Assembly: GCA_003455235.1 (NCBI GenBank)
Contig: DMRT01000230.1
Location: forward strand, 1-13,358
Source: Chitinophagaceae bacterium
GTDB taxonomy: Bacteria > Bacteroidota > Bacteroidia > Chitinophagales > Chitinophagaceae
Reading direction: 5' to 3'
Length of the DNA: 13,358 nt
The position numbers and the translations under genes are program-made. How positions within the stretch are numbered: the first letter of the stretch is position 1; every line of letters begins with the position of its first letter. The notes beneath the pieces are model-generated. The model had not been told where the DNA came from. It did no database searches and saw only the letters and a list, made by a program, of their open reading frames with translations. Shown in pieces: positions 1 through 7,009 of the stretch.

Positions 1-107
1 CTGGCCAGGGCAATGCCCAGGCAAAGCGGCAGGGCCACCAGGAAAACAACGAGCCCCGAGGGCAGATCGCTTTTAAGATTTGCAAACAGATTCTTTTTAG
101 GAGTCAT
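1..107 (-). CDS. SulP-family inorganic anion transporter, N-terminal fragment
   Basis: Reading the minus strand from the ATG at 107 gives 35 codons that run off the left edge without a stop. After a short charged cytoplasmic leader ([14 protein letters not shown]) comes a hydrophobic first membrane segment beginning [20 protein letters not shown]. That pattern of a short basic leader, D-x-[20 protein letters not shown], is characteristic of bacterial SulP (SLC26-like) transporters, which carry sulfate or bicarbonate. A beta-carbonic anhydrase lies about 700 bases away in divergent orientation, and SulP/carbonic anhydrase pairing is a known association pointing to bicarbonate transport, so bicarbonate is the preferred substrate by inference. 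Only the first helix is visible, so the STAS domain and substrate residues cannot be checked. No convincing promoter was found in 108-214. Confidence 0.75.
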   Translation of the reverse strand, partial: MTPKKNLFANLKSDLPSGLVVFLVALPLCLGIALA

Positions 108-214
108 AGATCAAACGAGTTTTTACGCAGGGGCAATGCAATGAAACATGGATGCCTGCATGACAATAAATAGCCGGAGCCATATGGCCAGCTGATTAAT
201 CAAGTGGGAAAAGA

Positions 215-592
215 TCAGGCTGCGTTGGGGGGAGGAACAAGCAGTTCGCCGTGGAATGCGGTATAGGTACCTGCATTTTCTGTTTTGTGGTATTGTTTTT
301 CAATGAAAAACAAATGAGCTGTCTTTTGCAGTTCGTGCAGAAATTCTTCAGAAAATGAATTGATGTTCTTGGGAACCTTCTCCTCGGTGCTGTTGCCTAA
401 GGGGTTGGCGTTTTCTTCTTCGGTACCTGCGTTCAGTGGCGACTGCCCGGATGGCGCCTTTGAACTTTTGGCAACCTCCTGCTGGCTGGCCATTACGAAC
501 GGGGTGCTTACTGTAAGCCACATCAGCAGCAATACCATCAGCACGGCAGAGCCGAGATGAATGGTATTATATATTTTGCTTCGGTTGGCCAT
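215..592 (-). CDS. Small membrane-anchored or exported protein of unknown function
   Basis: I do not recognise a named family. From the ATG at 592 the product is 125 residues. Residues 1-9 are polar with two basic residues; about 11-33 form one hydrophobic segment (GSAVLMVLLLMWLTV) ending in FVMA-SQQ, which could be a signal peptide cleaved after A35 or an uncleaved anchor. A low-complexity Ser/Pro/Glu/Asn linker (about 37-75) follows, then a more structured tail with an amphipathic stretch (SFSEEFLHEL) and a C-terminal part rich in aromatic residues and His (HLFFIEKQYHKTENAGTY). The frame is open upstream to an ATG at 646 (143 residues), but the extra 18 residues are uncharged and atypical before a membrane segment, so 592 is preferred. 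It precedes the SulP gene by 107 bases on the same strand, so it may share its transcript and act at the same membrane. Confidence 0.6.
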   Translation of the reverse strand: MANRSKIYNTIHLGSAVLMVLLLMWLTVSTPFVMASQQEVAKSSKAPSGQSPLNAGTEEENANPLGNSTEEKVPKNINSFSEEFLHELQKTAHLFFIEKQYHKTENAGTYTAFHGELLVPPPNAA

Positions 593-748
593 TTTGAGTG
601 CGCAAGTTACTACTTCGGTTCCTGTAAACCAAGCCCATGGCTGCATGGTAACGTTCCCGGGAAATAATTTTACATTCTCCTAACAAACCACTTCTGGAAA
701 AGTTGATGCACAAGGGACTGCGTGATACAAAAATTCATTCTGTGAAGA

Positions 749-779
749 TTTAAAATGCGGTTTCCGCAGCGTACATTTA
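749..779 (+). promoter_or_regulatory. Possible promoter for carbonic anhydrase
   Basis: TACATTTA at 772-779 matches the Bacteroidetes -7 box TAnnTTTG at all fixed positions except the last. TTTA at 749-752 lies 19 bases upstream, one base away from the -33 TTTG. It would give a leader of roughly 20 bases before the ATG at 805. The spacer contains a perfect short inverted repeat, TGCGG-TTT-CCGCA (756-768), which could be an operator or chance. Both boxes carry G-to-A changes, so this is tentative. Confidence 0.3.
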
Positions 780-804
780 ATCCTGAAATAATAGTTTATC
801 CATT

Positions 805-1440
805 ATGAGGTCATACGAGAAGTTGCTATCCGAAAACAAGGCCTGGGCCCAGGAACAGGTGAAAGAAGACCCGGAATTCTTTAAACGTCTCTCTTCCATA
901 CAAACGCCCGAGTTCCTGTGGATCGGCTGCAGCGACAGCCGTGTGCCCGCCGACAAGATCACCGGCACAAGGCCCGGTGAAATTTTTGTACACCGTAATA
1001 TAGCCAACATGGTGGTGCATACCGATGTAAACCTGCTGAGTGTGCTTGACTATGCCGTGAATCACCTGAAAGTGCGGCACGTGATCGTGTGCGGGCATTA
1101 TGGATGCGGGGGCATCAAAGCGGCGATGAGCAATCTTGATTTTAAACCGGTGCTCAACATGTGGCTGAGAAACATCAAAGACGTATACCATATTTACCAG
1201 AACGAACTCAATGCCATCGGGGATGAAGAGCTGCGTACAGACCGGCTGGTGGAACTGAATGTGGTGGAACAGGTAACCCACCTGGCACAAACGTCCATCA
1301 TTCAGCGTTCCTGGCAAACCATGAACGGCCCTTTCCTGCACGGCTGGGTATATGGATTGAAAGACGGAATTATTAAGCCGGTGCTGGAGATGGCGCCGGG
1401 ATCGTATATTGATCCGTTGTATATATACGAAGATCTGTAA
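805..1440 (+). CDS. can: Beta-class carbonic anhydrase
   Basis: A 211-residue cytoplasmic zinc enzyme that interconverts CO2 and bicarbonate. The whole beta-class active site is visible: the C42-x-D44-x-R46 motif (WIGCSDSRVPAD) and H98-x-x-C101 (GHYGCGG), so the zinc ligands C42, H98 and C101 and the catalytic dyad D44/R46 are all present and at the same residue numbers as in Escherichia coli Can. Other family features are RPGEIFVHRNIAN at about 56-68 and the LDYAVNHLKV helix before the second motif. The length is normal for the family and no signal peptide is present. The start at 805 puts the family motifs at their usual distance from the N-terminus. It is divergent from the small membrane protein and SulP gene, which suggests a shared role in inorganic-carbon supply or pH balance. 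A hairpin terminator follows directly. Confidence 0.96.
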   Translation: MRSYEKLLSENKAWAQEQVKEDPEFFKRLSSIQTPEFLWIGCSDSRVPADKITGTRPGEIFVHRNIANMVVHTDVNLLSVLDYAVNHLKVRHVIVCGHYGCGGIKAAMSNLDFKPVLNMWLRNIKDVYHIYQNELNAIGDEELRTDRLVELNVVEQVTHLAQTSIIQRSWQTMNGPFLHGWVYGLKDGIIKPVLEMAPGSYIDPLYIYEDL

Positions 1441-1450
1441 CGATACAAAC

Positions 1451-1479
1451 AAAAAGGAGGACGATATCGCCTCCTTTTT
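1451..1479. terminator. Bidirectional intrinsic terminator
   Basis: A perfect 10-base-pair stem, AAAAAGGAGG (1451-1460) with CCTCCTTTTT (1470-1479), encloses the loop ACGATATCG. The A-run on one arm becomes a U-run on the opposite transcript, so it can stop transcription both from the carbonic anhydrase (plus) and from the convergent crotonase gene (minus), whose stop codon lies 3 bases further on. Confidence 0.88.
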
Positions 1480-1481
1480 AA

Positions 1482-2249
1482 TTACTTCGCTTTTGCTTTG
1501 AATTTGCTGATCGCATTCCGGGTGAACTCACTCAGCACCAGCCGCCCGCTGATGGCAGCCCGTTCTTTCAGCAGCTCTTCCCAGTGTTCGGTTCCCCTCC
1601 AGAATATTTTTTTCATTTCGGCCATGGCAGACGGATTTGAATGAGCAAGTGTATCGGCCAGGCGGTACACCGCTTCGTTCAGGCTTTCGATGCTGTCGTG
1701 CACTTCGGCAAACAATCCCTTTTTTCTTGCCCACTCGGCATTGCGCCAGTTGCCGGCGTCGATGGCCAGCGCATTGAATGCAGAGGTGCCGATCTTTCGT
1801 TCAACAGCCGGACCCACCACAAAGGGGCCGATGCCTACTGCCAGTTCACTCAGTTTTACATCCGACTTATCGGTGGCAATGGCGTAGTCCACGGCACTCG
1901 CCAGTCCAACCCCGCCACCCACACACCTGCCCTGTATACGGCCGATGATGAATTTGGGGCAGCGCCGCATGGCGTTGATCACGTTGGCAAAGCCGCTGAA
2001 GAATTTCAATCCTTCCGATTCGTTCTTTATCGAGACCAGTTCATCGAAGCTGGCGCCGGAGCAGAATGTTTTTTCACCGGCGCTCTGCAGAATAATCACT
2101 TTGGTATCATCGTGTGTGCCGGCAAAATGAATTTCTTTGGCCAGCTCTTCCAGTATCCGGCCCGGCAGGCTGTTGCTTTGCGGGTGAAAGAACTCAATGG
2201 TGTTGATGCCGTGTTCAATATGTGACCTTACATATGTTTCGGTGCTCAT
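1482..2249 (-). CDS. Enoyl-CoA hydratase/isomerase (crotonase) family protein
   Basis: A 255-residue cytoplasmic acyl-CoA enzyme. The crotonase fold is shown by the first oxyanion-hole motif TFCSGASFDEL (61-71), the second hole and glycine-rich turn IQGRCVGGGVGLASAVDYAIA (the stretch at 105-125), and the helix after LSELAVGIGP. The Glu equivalent to Glu164 of rat enoyl-CoA hydratase is present (E135), but the position of Glu144 is glycine (G115, in GGGVG). Such substitutions occur in isomerases and other non-classical family members, so simple hydration of enoyl-CoA is not assured. The neighbouring paaZ lies on the same strand but with a plus-strand gene between them, so a role in phenylacetate or branched-chain acyl-CoA catabolism is possible but unproven. 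The C-terminus is unusually Lys/Ala rich (KFKAKAK). The ATG at 2249 is the only plausible start. Confidence 0.9.
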   Translation of the reverse strand: MSTETYVRSHIEHGINTIEFFHPQSNSLPGRILEELAKEIHFAGTHDDTKVIILQSAGEKTFCSGASFDELVSIKNESEGLKFFSGFANVINAMRRCPKFIIGRIQGRCVGGGVGLASAVDYAIATDKSDVKLSELAVGIGPFVVGPAVERKIGTSAFNALAIDAGNWRNAEWARKKGLFAEVHDSIESLNEAVYRLADTLAHSNPSAMAEMKKIFWRGTEHWEELLKERAAISGRLVLSEFTRNAISKFKAKAK

Positions 2250-2460
2250 AAAGCAATATTTTGCGTGACTTGATAATGCAAATTACTCAAACTTTTATCC
2301 CAGAAATCCGGTATTTTTTTATATGCCTCTTTTATTAATTTCACAGGCACTGATCAAAAACAGGCCTTCTGCTATCACACCTATTTGCGGTAAGTAGCAG
2401 GCGGGTATTGAGCTGCTATTTTCATAAACAATATTCAATGACCTCTTTCAATAATGACTT

Positions 2461-4857
2461 ATGAATCGTTTTCTTTTTTTCCTGCTGTTTTCAGTTCTCT
2501 CCTGCTCTGTTAACGCCCAGTCGCTTGCCATTAATACTGACGGCAGCACCGCCAATGCCAGTGCCATGCTGGATATCAAGAGTACAACCAGGGGTTTGCT
2601 CATTCCCAGGTTGACAAAGACCCAGCGGGATGCCATTGCCTCTCCGGCGGCGGGGTTGCTGATCTACCAGACCGGGCCCGACAGTGTGGGATTTTATTAT
2701 TATCAATACAGTAAATGGAACTGGATTACAGCCAGATCAAAAAGCGATTCCAGTTACTGGAGTCTTTACGGCAATGTTGGCACAACACCGCCGGCAGCCT
2801 CCAACAATGCCGGCATTAACACGGGAGACATGTACATAGGAACACCCGATCAGCAGGATGTTTCTTTTGTAGCGGGCGGTAATGAGTTGCTGCGGCTGAA
2901 ACAATTTGCAACAGGTGGACGAATCGGCTTATATAACCGTGATCCGGAATATTCGTTGGACCTCCGTACATCTGAGATATCTAACACCACGTCGATACGG
3001 GGTTTTCGGCTTATCGCAAAATCCGCCTTCAATCCCAGTACCAGTAATATTGACAAAGGTTTAGTGATCGGCCACGATCCAACATTGGTTACCGAATCAC
3101 TTATATGGAATCATGAAAACAATATCAACGGAGCCATCCGGTTTGGGCTGGATGTGTATAACAACGCCTTCGTAATTCCCGCCTTTAACATCACCGGCTG
3201 GGGGCAGGGTATTTACCAGAAAAATCCAAAGTATGCACTGGATATACATTCGCTCTCGCAGTTTGCCCCGGCCAATACAAATACCACCGACAAGAACGGT
3301 GTGCGCATCACATACCCGAACCAGGACGGCAGTAACCTGGAGACCGGTTTTTTCTTTGGCCTGAACCGGGACAACAGTTCTCCGCAATGGAAAAGCTATT
3401 TATGGAACTATGCCGATGGAAATAATGCAAACAGTGCTAACCGGGCTATTTATTTCGGTGTGGGTGAAGACCCGGTGCATAATTTAAACCGGCCCACCAT
3501 GATGATGCAGAACGGCATCCTCAACATCGGGCATGTGCCCCAGAACCCCATTACCCCCGCTGTGCTGAATATTCAAACAGACTATGCCGCGGGGGTTTCA
3601 AAGCCCGGTATTTCATTCAATGATAATAACGGATTCCTGGAGATGGGTTATATCGGCATGGAGGGTTTTGATATGGTAGCAACTACATATGGCAGCGTTG
3701 GAAATCTTTATTTGCGCACCGAAAATATAAACCGGTTAACCATTAAACCAGTCACAGGTTATGTAGGAATCGGCACCACGGACCCCCAGGAAGCGCTTCA
3801 TTTGGTGGGAAACCTACGGGTATCTTCCCTGGCGAATTTTTTTGCGCCGAGTCTTGTAACCGCAAATATCAATGGTGTAATGAGTGCACTTCCTTCAACC
3901 AATGTCATTGGCCAGGTGCTGACCATGGGGGCCGGAAGTTTTTCGTGGCAGGATCCCCCCGCCTCTTATTGGGCGCTTAACGGAAATGATCTGTATAATA
4001 TAAGCACTGGTAATGTAGGCATCAACACCAATACCCCCTCCGGTTACGGACACGGGGGCATCAACAAAATACTGGAGATAAAGAATACGGCGGCGGGAGC
4101 TAATATCCAATCGCATTTAATGCTTTCTTCCGCGGGTTCATCCGGTTCGCTGGGCGGGCTCACCTGGGCGGCAACCGGGTTGTCGGGCGAACAACGCACC
4201 GGTTATATCGGCGATCTGTTTGAAACGGGTAATGCTGCAAGGCTCGCTTTTTATACCCGTTCATCTGCGGGGGCCCTGGCTGAAAAAATGACAATCAACG
4301 GAAATGGGTATGTAGGCATCGGCACTTCTTCTCCCAATGCACTTATACAATTATCAAACAGTATTGTAAACCGGAAAATTGTTTTGTACGACGGCAACAA
4401 CAACGATCACCAATATTACGGTTTCGGTATCAATGGCGGAACATTGCGTTACCAGGTGGATGCCACCGCCGCCGATCACGTGTTCTTTGCCGGGGTTAAT
4501 TCCACTACTTCCAATGAGCTGTTTCGTATTAAAGGAAATGGCAACGCTACCCTGGCAGGCACGCTTACACAAAACAGCGACGCCCGGCTTAAAGAAGATA
4601 TACAACCCATTAACGACGGACTGGCGGCCATCCTCCAGCTGAACGGGTATACGTATCGCTGGAAAGACAAAAGCCGAGACCCGGATCTCCAAGTTGGTGT
4701 TTTAGCCCAGGAGGTTAAAAACGTATTCCCCGAACTGGTGAAAGAAAATGAACGCGGAGAGCTGAGTGTAAATTATATGGGACTAATTCCGGTGCTCATT
4801 GAAAGCATCAAAGAGCAACAGAAACAGATAGAGAAGCTGAAAAAACTGGTGAAATAA
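2461..4857 (+). CDS. Secreted fibre-like repeat protein with C-terminal S74 self-cleaving chaperone domain
   Basis: A 798-residue exported protein. Residues 1-19 are a signal peptide (hydrophobic FLFFLLFSVL, likely cleavage VNA-Q). Residues 20-95 are the N-terminal module often seen in Bacteroidetes proteins (AMLDIKSTTRGLLIPRLT). The middle is built of diverged units centred on G-x-V-G-I-G-T-x-x-P: about 153-168, 248-262, 352-371 (degenerate), 433-452, 517-536 and 616-630, with W-x-L-x-G-N linkers near residues 100 and 504. The end (706-798) is an intramolecular chaperone of peptidase S74, as in phage tailspikes and endosialidases: the S-D-x-R-L-K motif gives the catalytic dyad S706/K711, followed by GYTYRW, GVLAQEV and a C-terminal coiled coil. 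In this family the domain promotes trimer folding and cuts itself off before the Ser, which here would release about 93 residues. No phage genes are nearby and no type IX secretion tail is seen. The surface-fibre or adhesin role is inferred. Confidence 0.88.
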   Translation: MNRFLFFLLFSVLSCSVNAQSLAINTDGSTANASAMLDIKSTTRGLLIPRLTKTQRDAIASPAAGLLIYQTGPDSVGFYYYQYSKWNWITARSKSDSSYWSLYGNVGTTPPAASNNAGINTGDMYIGTPDQQDVSFVAGGNELLRLKQFATGGRIGLYNRDPEYSLDLRTSEISNTTSIRGFRLIAKSAFNPSTSNIDKGLVIGHDPTLVTESLIWNHENNINGAIRFGLDVYNNAFVIPAFNITGWGQGIYQKNPKYALDIHSLSQFAPANTNTTDKNGVRITYPNQDGSNLETGFFFGLNRDNSSPQWKSYLWNYADGNNANSANRAIYFGVGEDPVHNLNRPTMMMQNGILNIGHVPQNPITPAVLNIQTDYAAGVSKPGISFNDNNGFLEMGYIGMEGFDMVATTYGSVGNLYLRTENINRLTIKPVTGYVGIGTTDPQEALHLVGNLRVSSLANFFAPSLVTANINGVMSALPSTNVIGQVLTMGAGSFSWQDPPASYWALNGNDLYNISTGNVGINTNTPSGYGHGGINKILEIKNTAAGANIQSHLMLSSAGSSGSLGGLTWAATGLSGEQRTGYIGDLFETGNAARLAFYTRSSAGALAEKMTINGNGYVGIGTSSPNALIQLSNSIVNRKIVLYDGNNNDHQYYGFGINGGTLRYQVDATAADHVFFAGVNSTTSNELFRIKGNGNATLAGTLTQNSDARLKEDIQPINDGLAAILQLNGYTYRWKDKSRDPDLQVGVLAQEVKNVFPELVKENERGELSVNYMGLIPVLIESIKEQQKQIEKLKKLVK

Positions 4858-4870
4858 ATAATCACAGATA

Positions 4871-6940
4871 TTATGGCTTGTGCTGAACCATGGTTAAAAT
4901 AGTGGCCACTCCTGTGATCTCGTTGGTATCATCAATCATTTCCACCAGCCATTTTACAATGCCTTTATCGATATCGTCGCCGCGTTTAAAGTCTTCCGGC
5001 TTTTCAATCACCCGTTTATCATTCAGTAATTTTTCTTTACAGGTAAAACGGATATGGATTTCAGCGCCTGGATAAACCGGTTTGGTGAAGCGGAGCTCGT
5101 CGATGCCGTAGTTCAGCAGTACGGGGTTTTTTTCATAGCTATCCACAAACAGTCCGGCTGCCAGGCTCATGATAAAATACCCATGTGCCACCTGCTGTTC
5201 AAACATGGTTCCGGAAAAATCGGTGGTTTTTATATGCGCATAAAAATGATCGCCGCTGATATCGGCAAAGCGGTCAATGTCTTCAGAAGTGATCGTTCTT
5301 TTTTCAGTCACGATCTGATCTCCGATCTGCAGTTCTTCAAAATATTTTTTAAACGGATGCTTGCCGGGCTCTTTTCCGGCAGCGTATTGCTGGTACACCT
5401 GGGTAATGGCCGTGATGGCGGTGGGCGAACCCTGCAATGCTGTTCTTTGCAGGTAATGCTTTACGCCCCGCAGTCCACCCATTTCTTCTCCGCCACCGGC
5501 TCTTCCGGGCCCGCCATGAACAAGCAGTGGCAATGGCGATCCGTGGCCCGTGCTTTCTTTAGCACATTCGCTGTTCAATACCAGTATTCTTCCGTGGTGG
5601 GTGGCAGCCCCGATTACATAATGCTGCGCTGTTTTATAATCAGCCGTAACAATGGTTGAACAAAGGCTTCCTTTACCGAGTTTGCTGAGCGCAACCGCCT
5701 CCTCGGTGGTTTTATACGGCATAATGGTACTCACCGGGCCAAATGCTTCCACTTCATGAACTTCTTTTGATTGAAACGGTTTGTCGTTCATTAATAGTAG
5801 CGGCGACATGAATGCGCCTTTTCCCGGGTCAGCATCCACCACATTCACGCTGTCCAGTGATCCGTAAATGATTTGTGAGGAAGCCAGCAATTTCTGCACC
5901 TGGTCTTTTACTTCATTGCGTTGTGTTTGCCCGGCCAGCGAACCCATTCTTACTTTTTCATTCAGCGGGTTGCCGATGGTGGTTTGTGAAAGGGAGGCAG
6001 AGATGGCTCTCCACAGGTCTTCTATTTTATTTTCCGGAACAAATATGCGGCGGATACCGGTACAGCGCTGGCCGGCTTTCAATGTCATTTCTTTCCGTAC
6101 TTCTTTTACAAAAATGTCCCACTCGGGTTTGTCCGGAGTAACATCTTCGCCCAGCACAATGCAGTTTAATGAATCCGCTTCCATATTGAACGGAACATTC
6201 TCCCGTAAAATATGCGGGTTTGATTTCAGCATCAGCCCGGTTGATGCCGAACCGGTGAACGTAACCACATCCTGCGATATTACGTGATCCAGTATATCAC
6301 CGGCGCTTCCGCAGACGAGTTGTAATGCGCCTTCGGGTAAAATTTTCGAATTGATGATCTCTTTCACCACAGCTTCGGTCAAATAACTCGTAACGGTTGC
6401 GGGCTTTACCACAGCCGGCATGCCGGCGAGCAGGTTCACGGCAATTTTTTCCAGCATACCCCATACCGGGAAGTTGAAGGCGTTGATGTGAACCGCAACG
6501 CCTTCCTTCGGCACCAGGATATGGGTGCCCATGAAGGTATTGTTCTTGCCGAGGTTATGACTGTCTCCATCCACGCAAAAACGTTCGTTGGGAAATTTAC
6601 GGCGAAGGGATGCGTTGGCAAACAGGTTGCCGATGCCACCTTCTATATCCACCCAGCTGTCGGCTTTGGTGGCGCCGGTTTGATAAGAGATTCTATAAAA
6701 TGTATCGAGGTGGTTTCTTAGATGAAGCGCCAGGGCTTTCAGCATATTGCCCCGTTCATGGAAGGTCATTTTACGCAGGGCAGGATTTCCCACTGTTCTT
6801 CCGTATTCAAGAAGCTGCTTAAAATCAAGCCCCTTTGTAGAGGCTGCTGCTACCGGCTCCCCGGTCACGGCATTGTACAATAACTGCCCGTCTCCATCCC
6901 CGGTGATCCATTTCCCGGCCACATAATTTTCAAGTTTCAT
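4871..6940 (-). CDS. paaZ: Phenylacetic acid degradation bifunctional protein PaaZ (ring-opening hydrolase / aldehyde dehydrogenase)
   Basis: A 689-residue cytoplasmic fusion enzyme of aerobic phenylacetate breakdown. Its C-terminal hydratase part opens the oxepin-CoA ring to a reactive semialdehyde, and its N-terminal dehydrogenase oxidises that to 3-oxo-5,6-dehydrosuberyl-CoA with NADP+. The dehydrogenase covers about 1-520: HINAFNFPVW at 151-160, VVKPAT near 177-182, TFTGSASTG at 227-235, catalytic-region E254 (NMEADSLN) and the nucleophile C293 (GQRCTG). The MaoC-like domain covers about 540-685, with D564 and H569 in SGDHFYAH, the same five-residue spacing as the E. coli pair D561/H566. 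The length is close to E. coli PaaZ (681). No other paa gene (paaABCDE, paaK, paaH, paaJ) is in the window, so it is either split from its operon or serves a different route. A terminator of the preceding gene lies 32 bases before the start, implying a separate promoter. Confidence 0.95.
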   Translation of the reverse strand: MKLENYVAGKWITGDGDGQLLYNAVTGEPVAAASTKGLDFKQLLEYGRTVGNPALRKMTFHERGNMLKALALHLRNHLDTFYRISYQTGATKADSWVDIEGGIGNLFANASLRRKFPNERFCVDGDSHNLGKNNTFMGTHILVPKEGVAVHINAFNFPVWGMLEKIAVNLLAGMPAVVKPATVTSYLTEAVVKEIINSKILPEGALQLVCGSAGDILDHVISQDVVTFTGSASTGLMLKSNPHILRENVPFNMEADSLNCIVLGEDVTPDKPEWDIFVKEVRKEMTLKAGQRCTGIRRIFVPENKIEDLWRAISASLSQTTIGNPLNEKVRMGSLAGQTQRNEVKDQVQKLLASSQIIYGSLDSVNVVDADPGKGAFMSPLLLMNDKPFQSKEVHEVEAFGPVSTIMPYKTTEEAVALSKLGKGSLCSTIVTADYKTAQHYVIGAATHHGRILVLNSECAKESTGHGSPLPLLVHGGPGRAGGGEEMGGLRGVKHYLQRTALQGSPTAITAITQVYQQYAAGKEPGKHPFKKYFEELQIGDQIVTEKRTITSEDIDRFADISGDHFYAHIKTTDFSGTMFEQQVAHGYFIMSLAAGLFVDSYEKNPVLLNYGIDELRFTKPVYPGAEIHIRFTCKEKLLNDKRVIEKPEDFKRGDDIDKGIVKWLVEMIDDTNEITGVATILTMVQHKP

Positions 6941-6971
6941 TCAATCGTTATTTTCCCTGCTAAGGTAGCTG

Positions 6972-6998
6972 AAAAACAAAAGAGGCTCTGCGCCTCTT
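6972..6998 (-). terminator. Intrinsic terminator after the DUF1569 gene
   Basis: Read on the minus strand, AAGAGGC-GCAGA-GCCTCTT forms a 7-base-pair stem (arms 6992-6998 and 6980-6986) followed by TTGTTTTT. It lies 12 bases after the stop codon of the DUF1569 gene and before the paaZ start at 6940, so it should separate the two transcripts. Confidence 0.78.
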
Positions 6999-7009
6999 CT
7001 TTAAATTAT

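Noticed and set aside
108..214. TTG, 19 bases, CTCGTTTG as a promoter for the SulP gene (minus strand)
   Set aside because: The TA of the -7 box is missing, and the box ends only about 5 bases before the start codon.
593..646. Longer start for the small membrane protein at 646
   Set aside because: The extra 18 residues would precede the basic N-terminus of an otherwise normal membrane or signal segment. Upstream there is only a weak promoter-like match (CTTG, 19 bases, GTGGTTTG), so I kept the start at 592, though 646 is not excluded.
826..1452. A 208-codon open frame on the minus strand opposite the carbonic anhydrase
   Set aside because: The plus strand carries an unmistakable carbonic anhydrase with all active-site residues, and the minus-strand product resembles no family.
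1641..2225. A 194-codon plus-strand open frame opposite the crotonase gene
   Set aside because: It is the antisense shadow of a conserved gene, with unlikely composition (many His and Cys) and no domain pattern.
2250..2460. Promoters in the divergent gap between the crotonase and fibre genes
   Set aside because: Partial matches such as TATTTTTT or TAATTTG lack a -33 partner or have wrong spacing, so I do not call any.
2900..4400. Tandem DNA repeats behind the G-x-V-G-I-G-T-x-x-P protein motifs
   Set aside because: The units are similar only as protein; spacing and DNA sequence vary too much to call a DNA repeat or a slippage array.
2461..4857. The S74 protein as a sign of a prophage
   Set aside because: No capsid, tail, integrase, lysis or attachment-site features are nearby, and the protein has a Sec signal peptide, which phage tail proteins lack.
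5054..5659. A 201-codon plus-strand open frame inside paaZ
   Set aside because: It lies opposite the dehydrogenase/hydratase junction of paaZ, which is intact in the other frame.
6960..6967. TACCTTAG as a -7 promoter box for paaZ (minus strand)
   Set aside because: It matches seven of eight positions by shape, but there is no -33 TTG at 17-23 bases, and the leader would be only about 13 bases.
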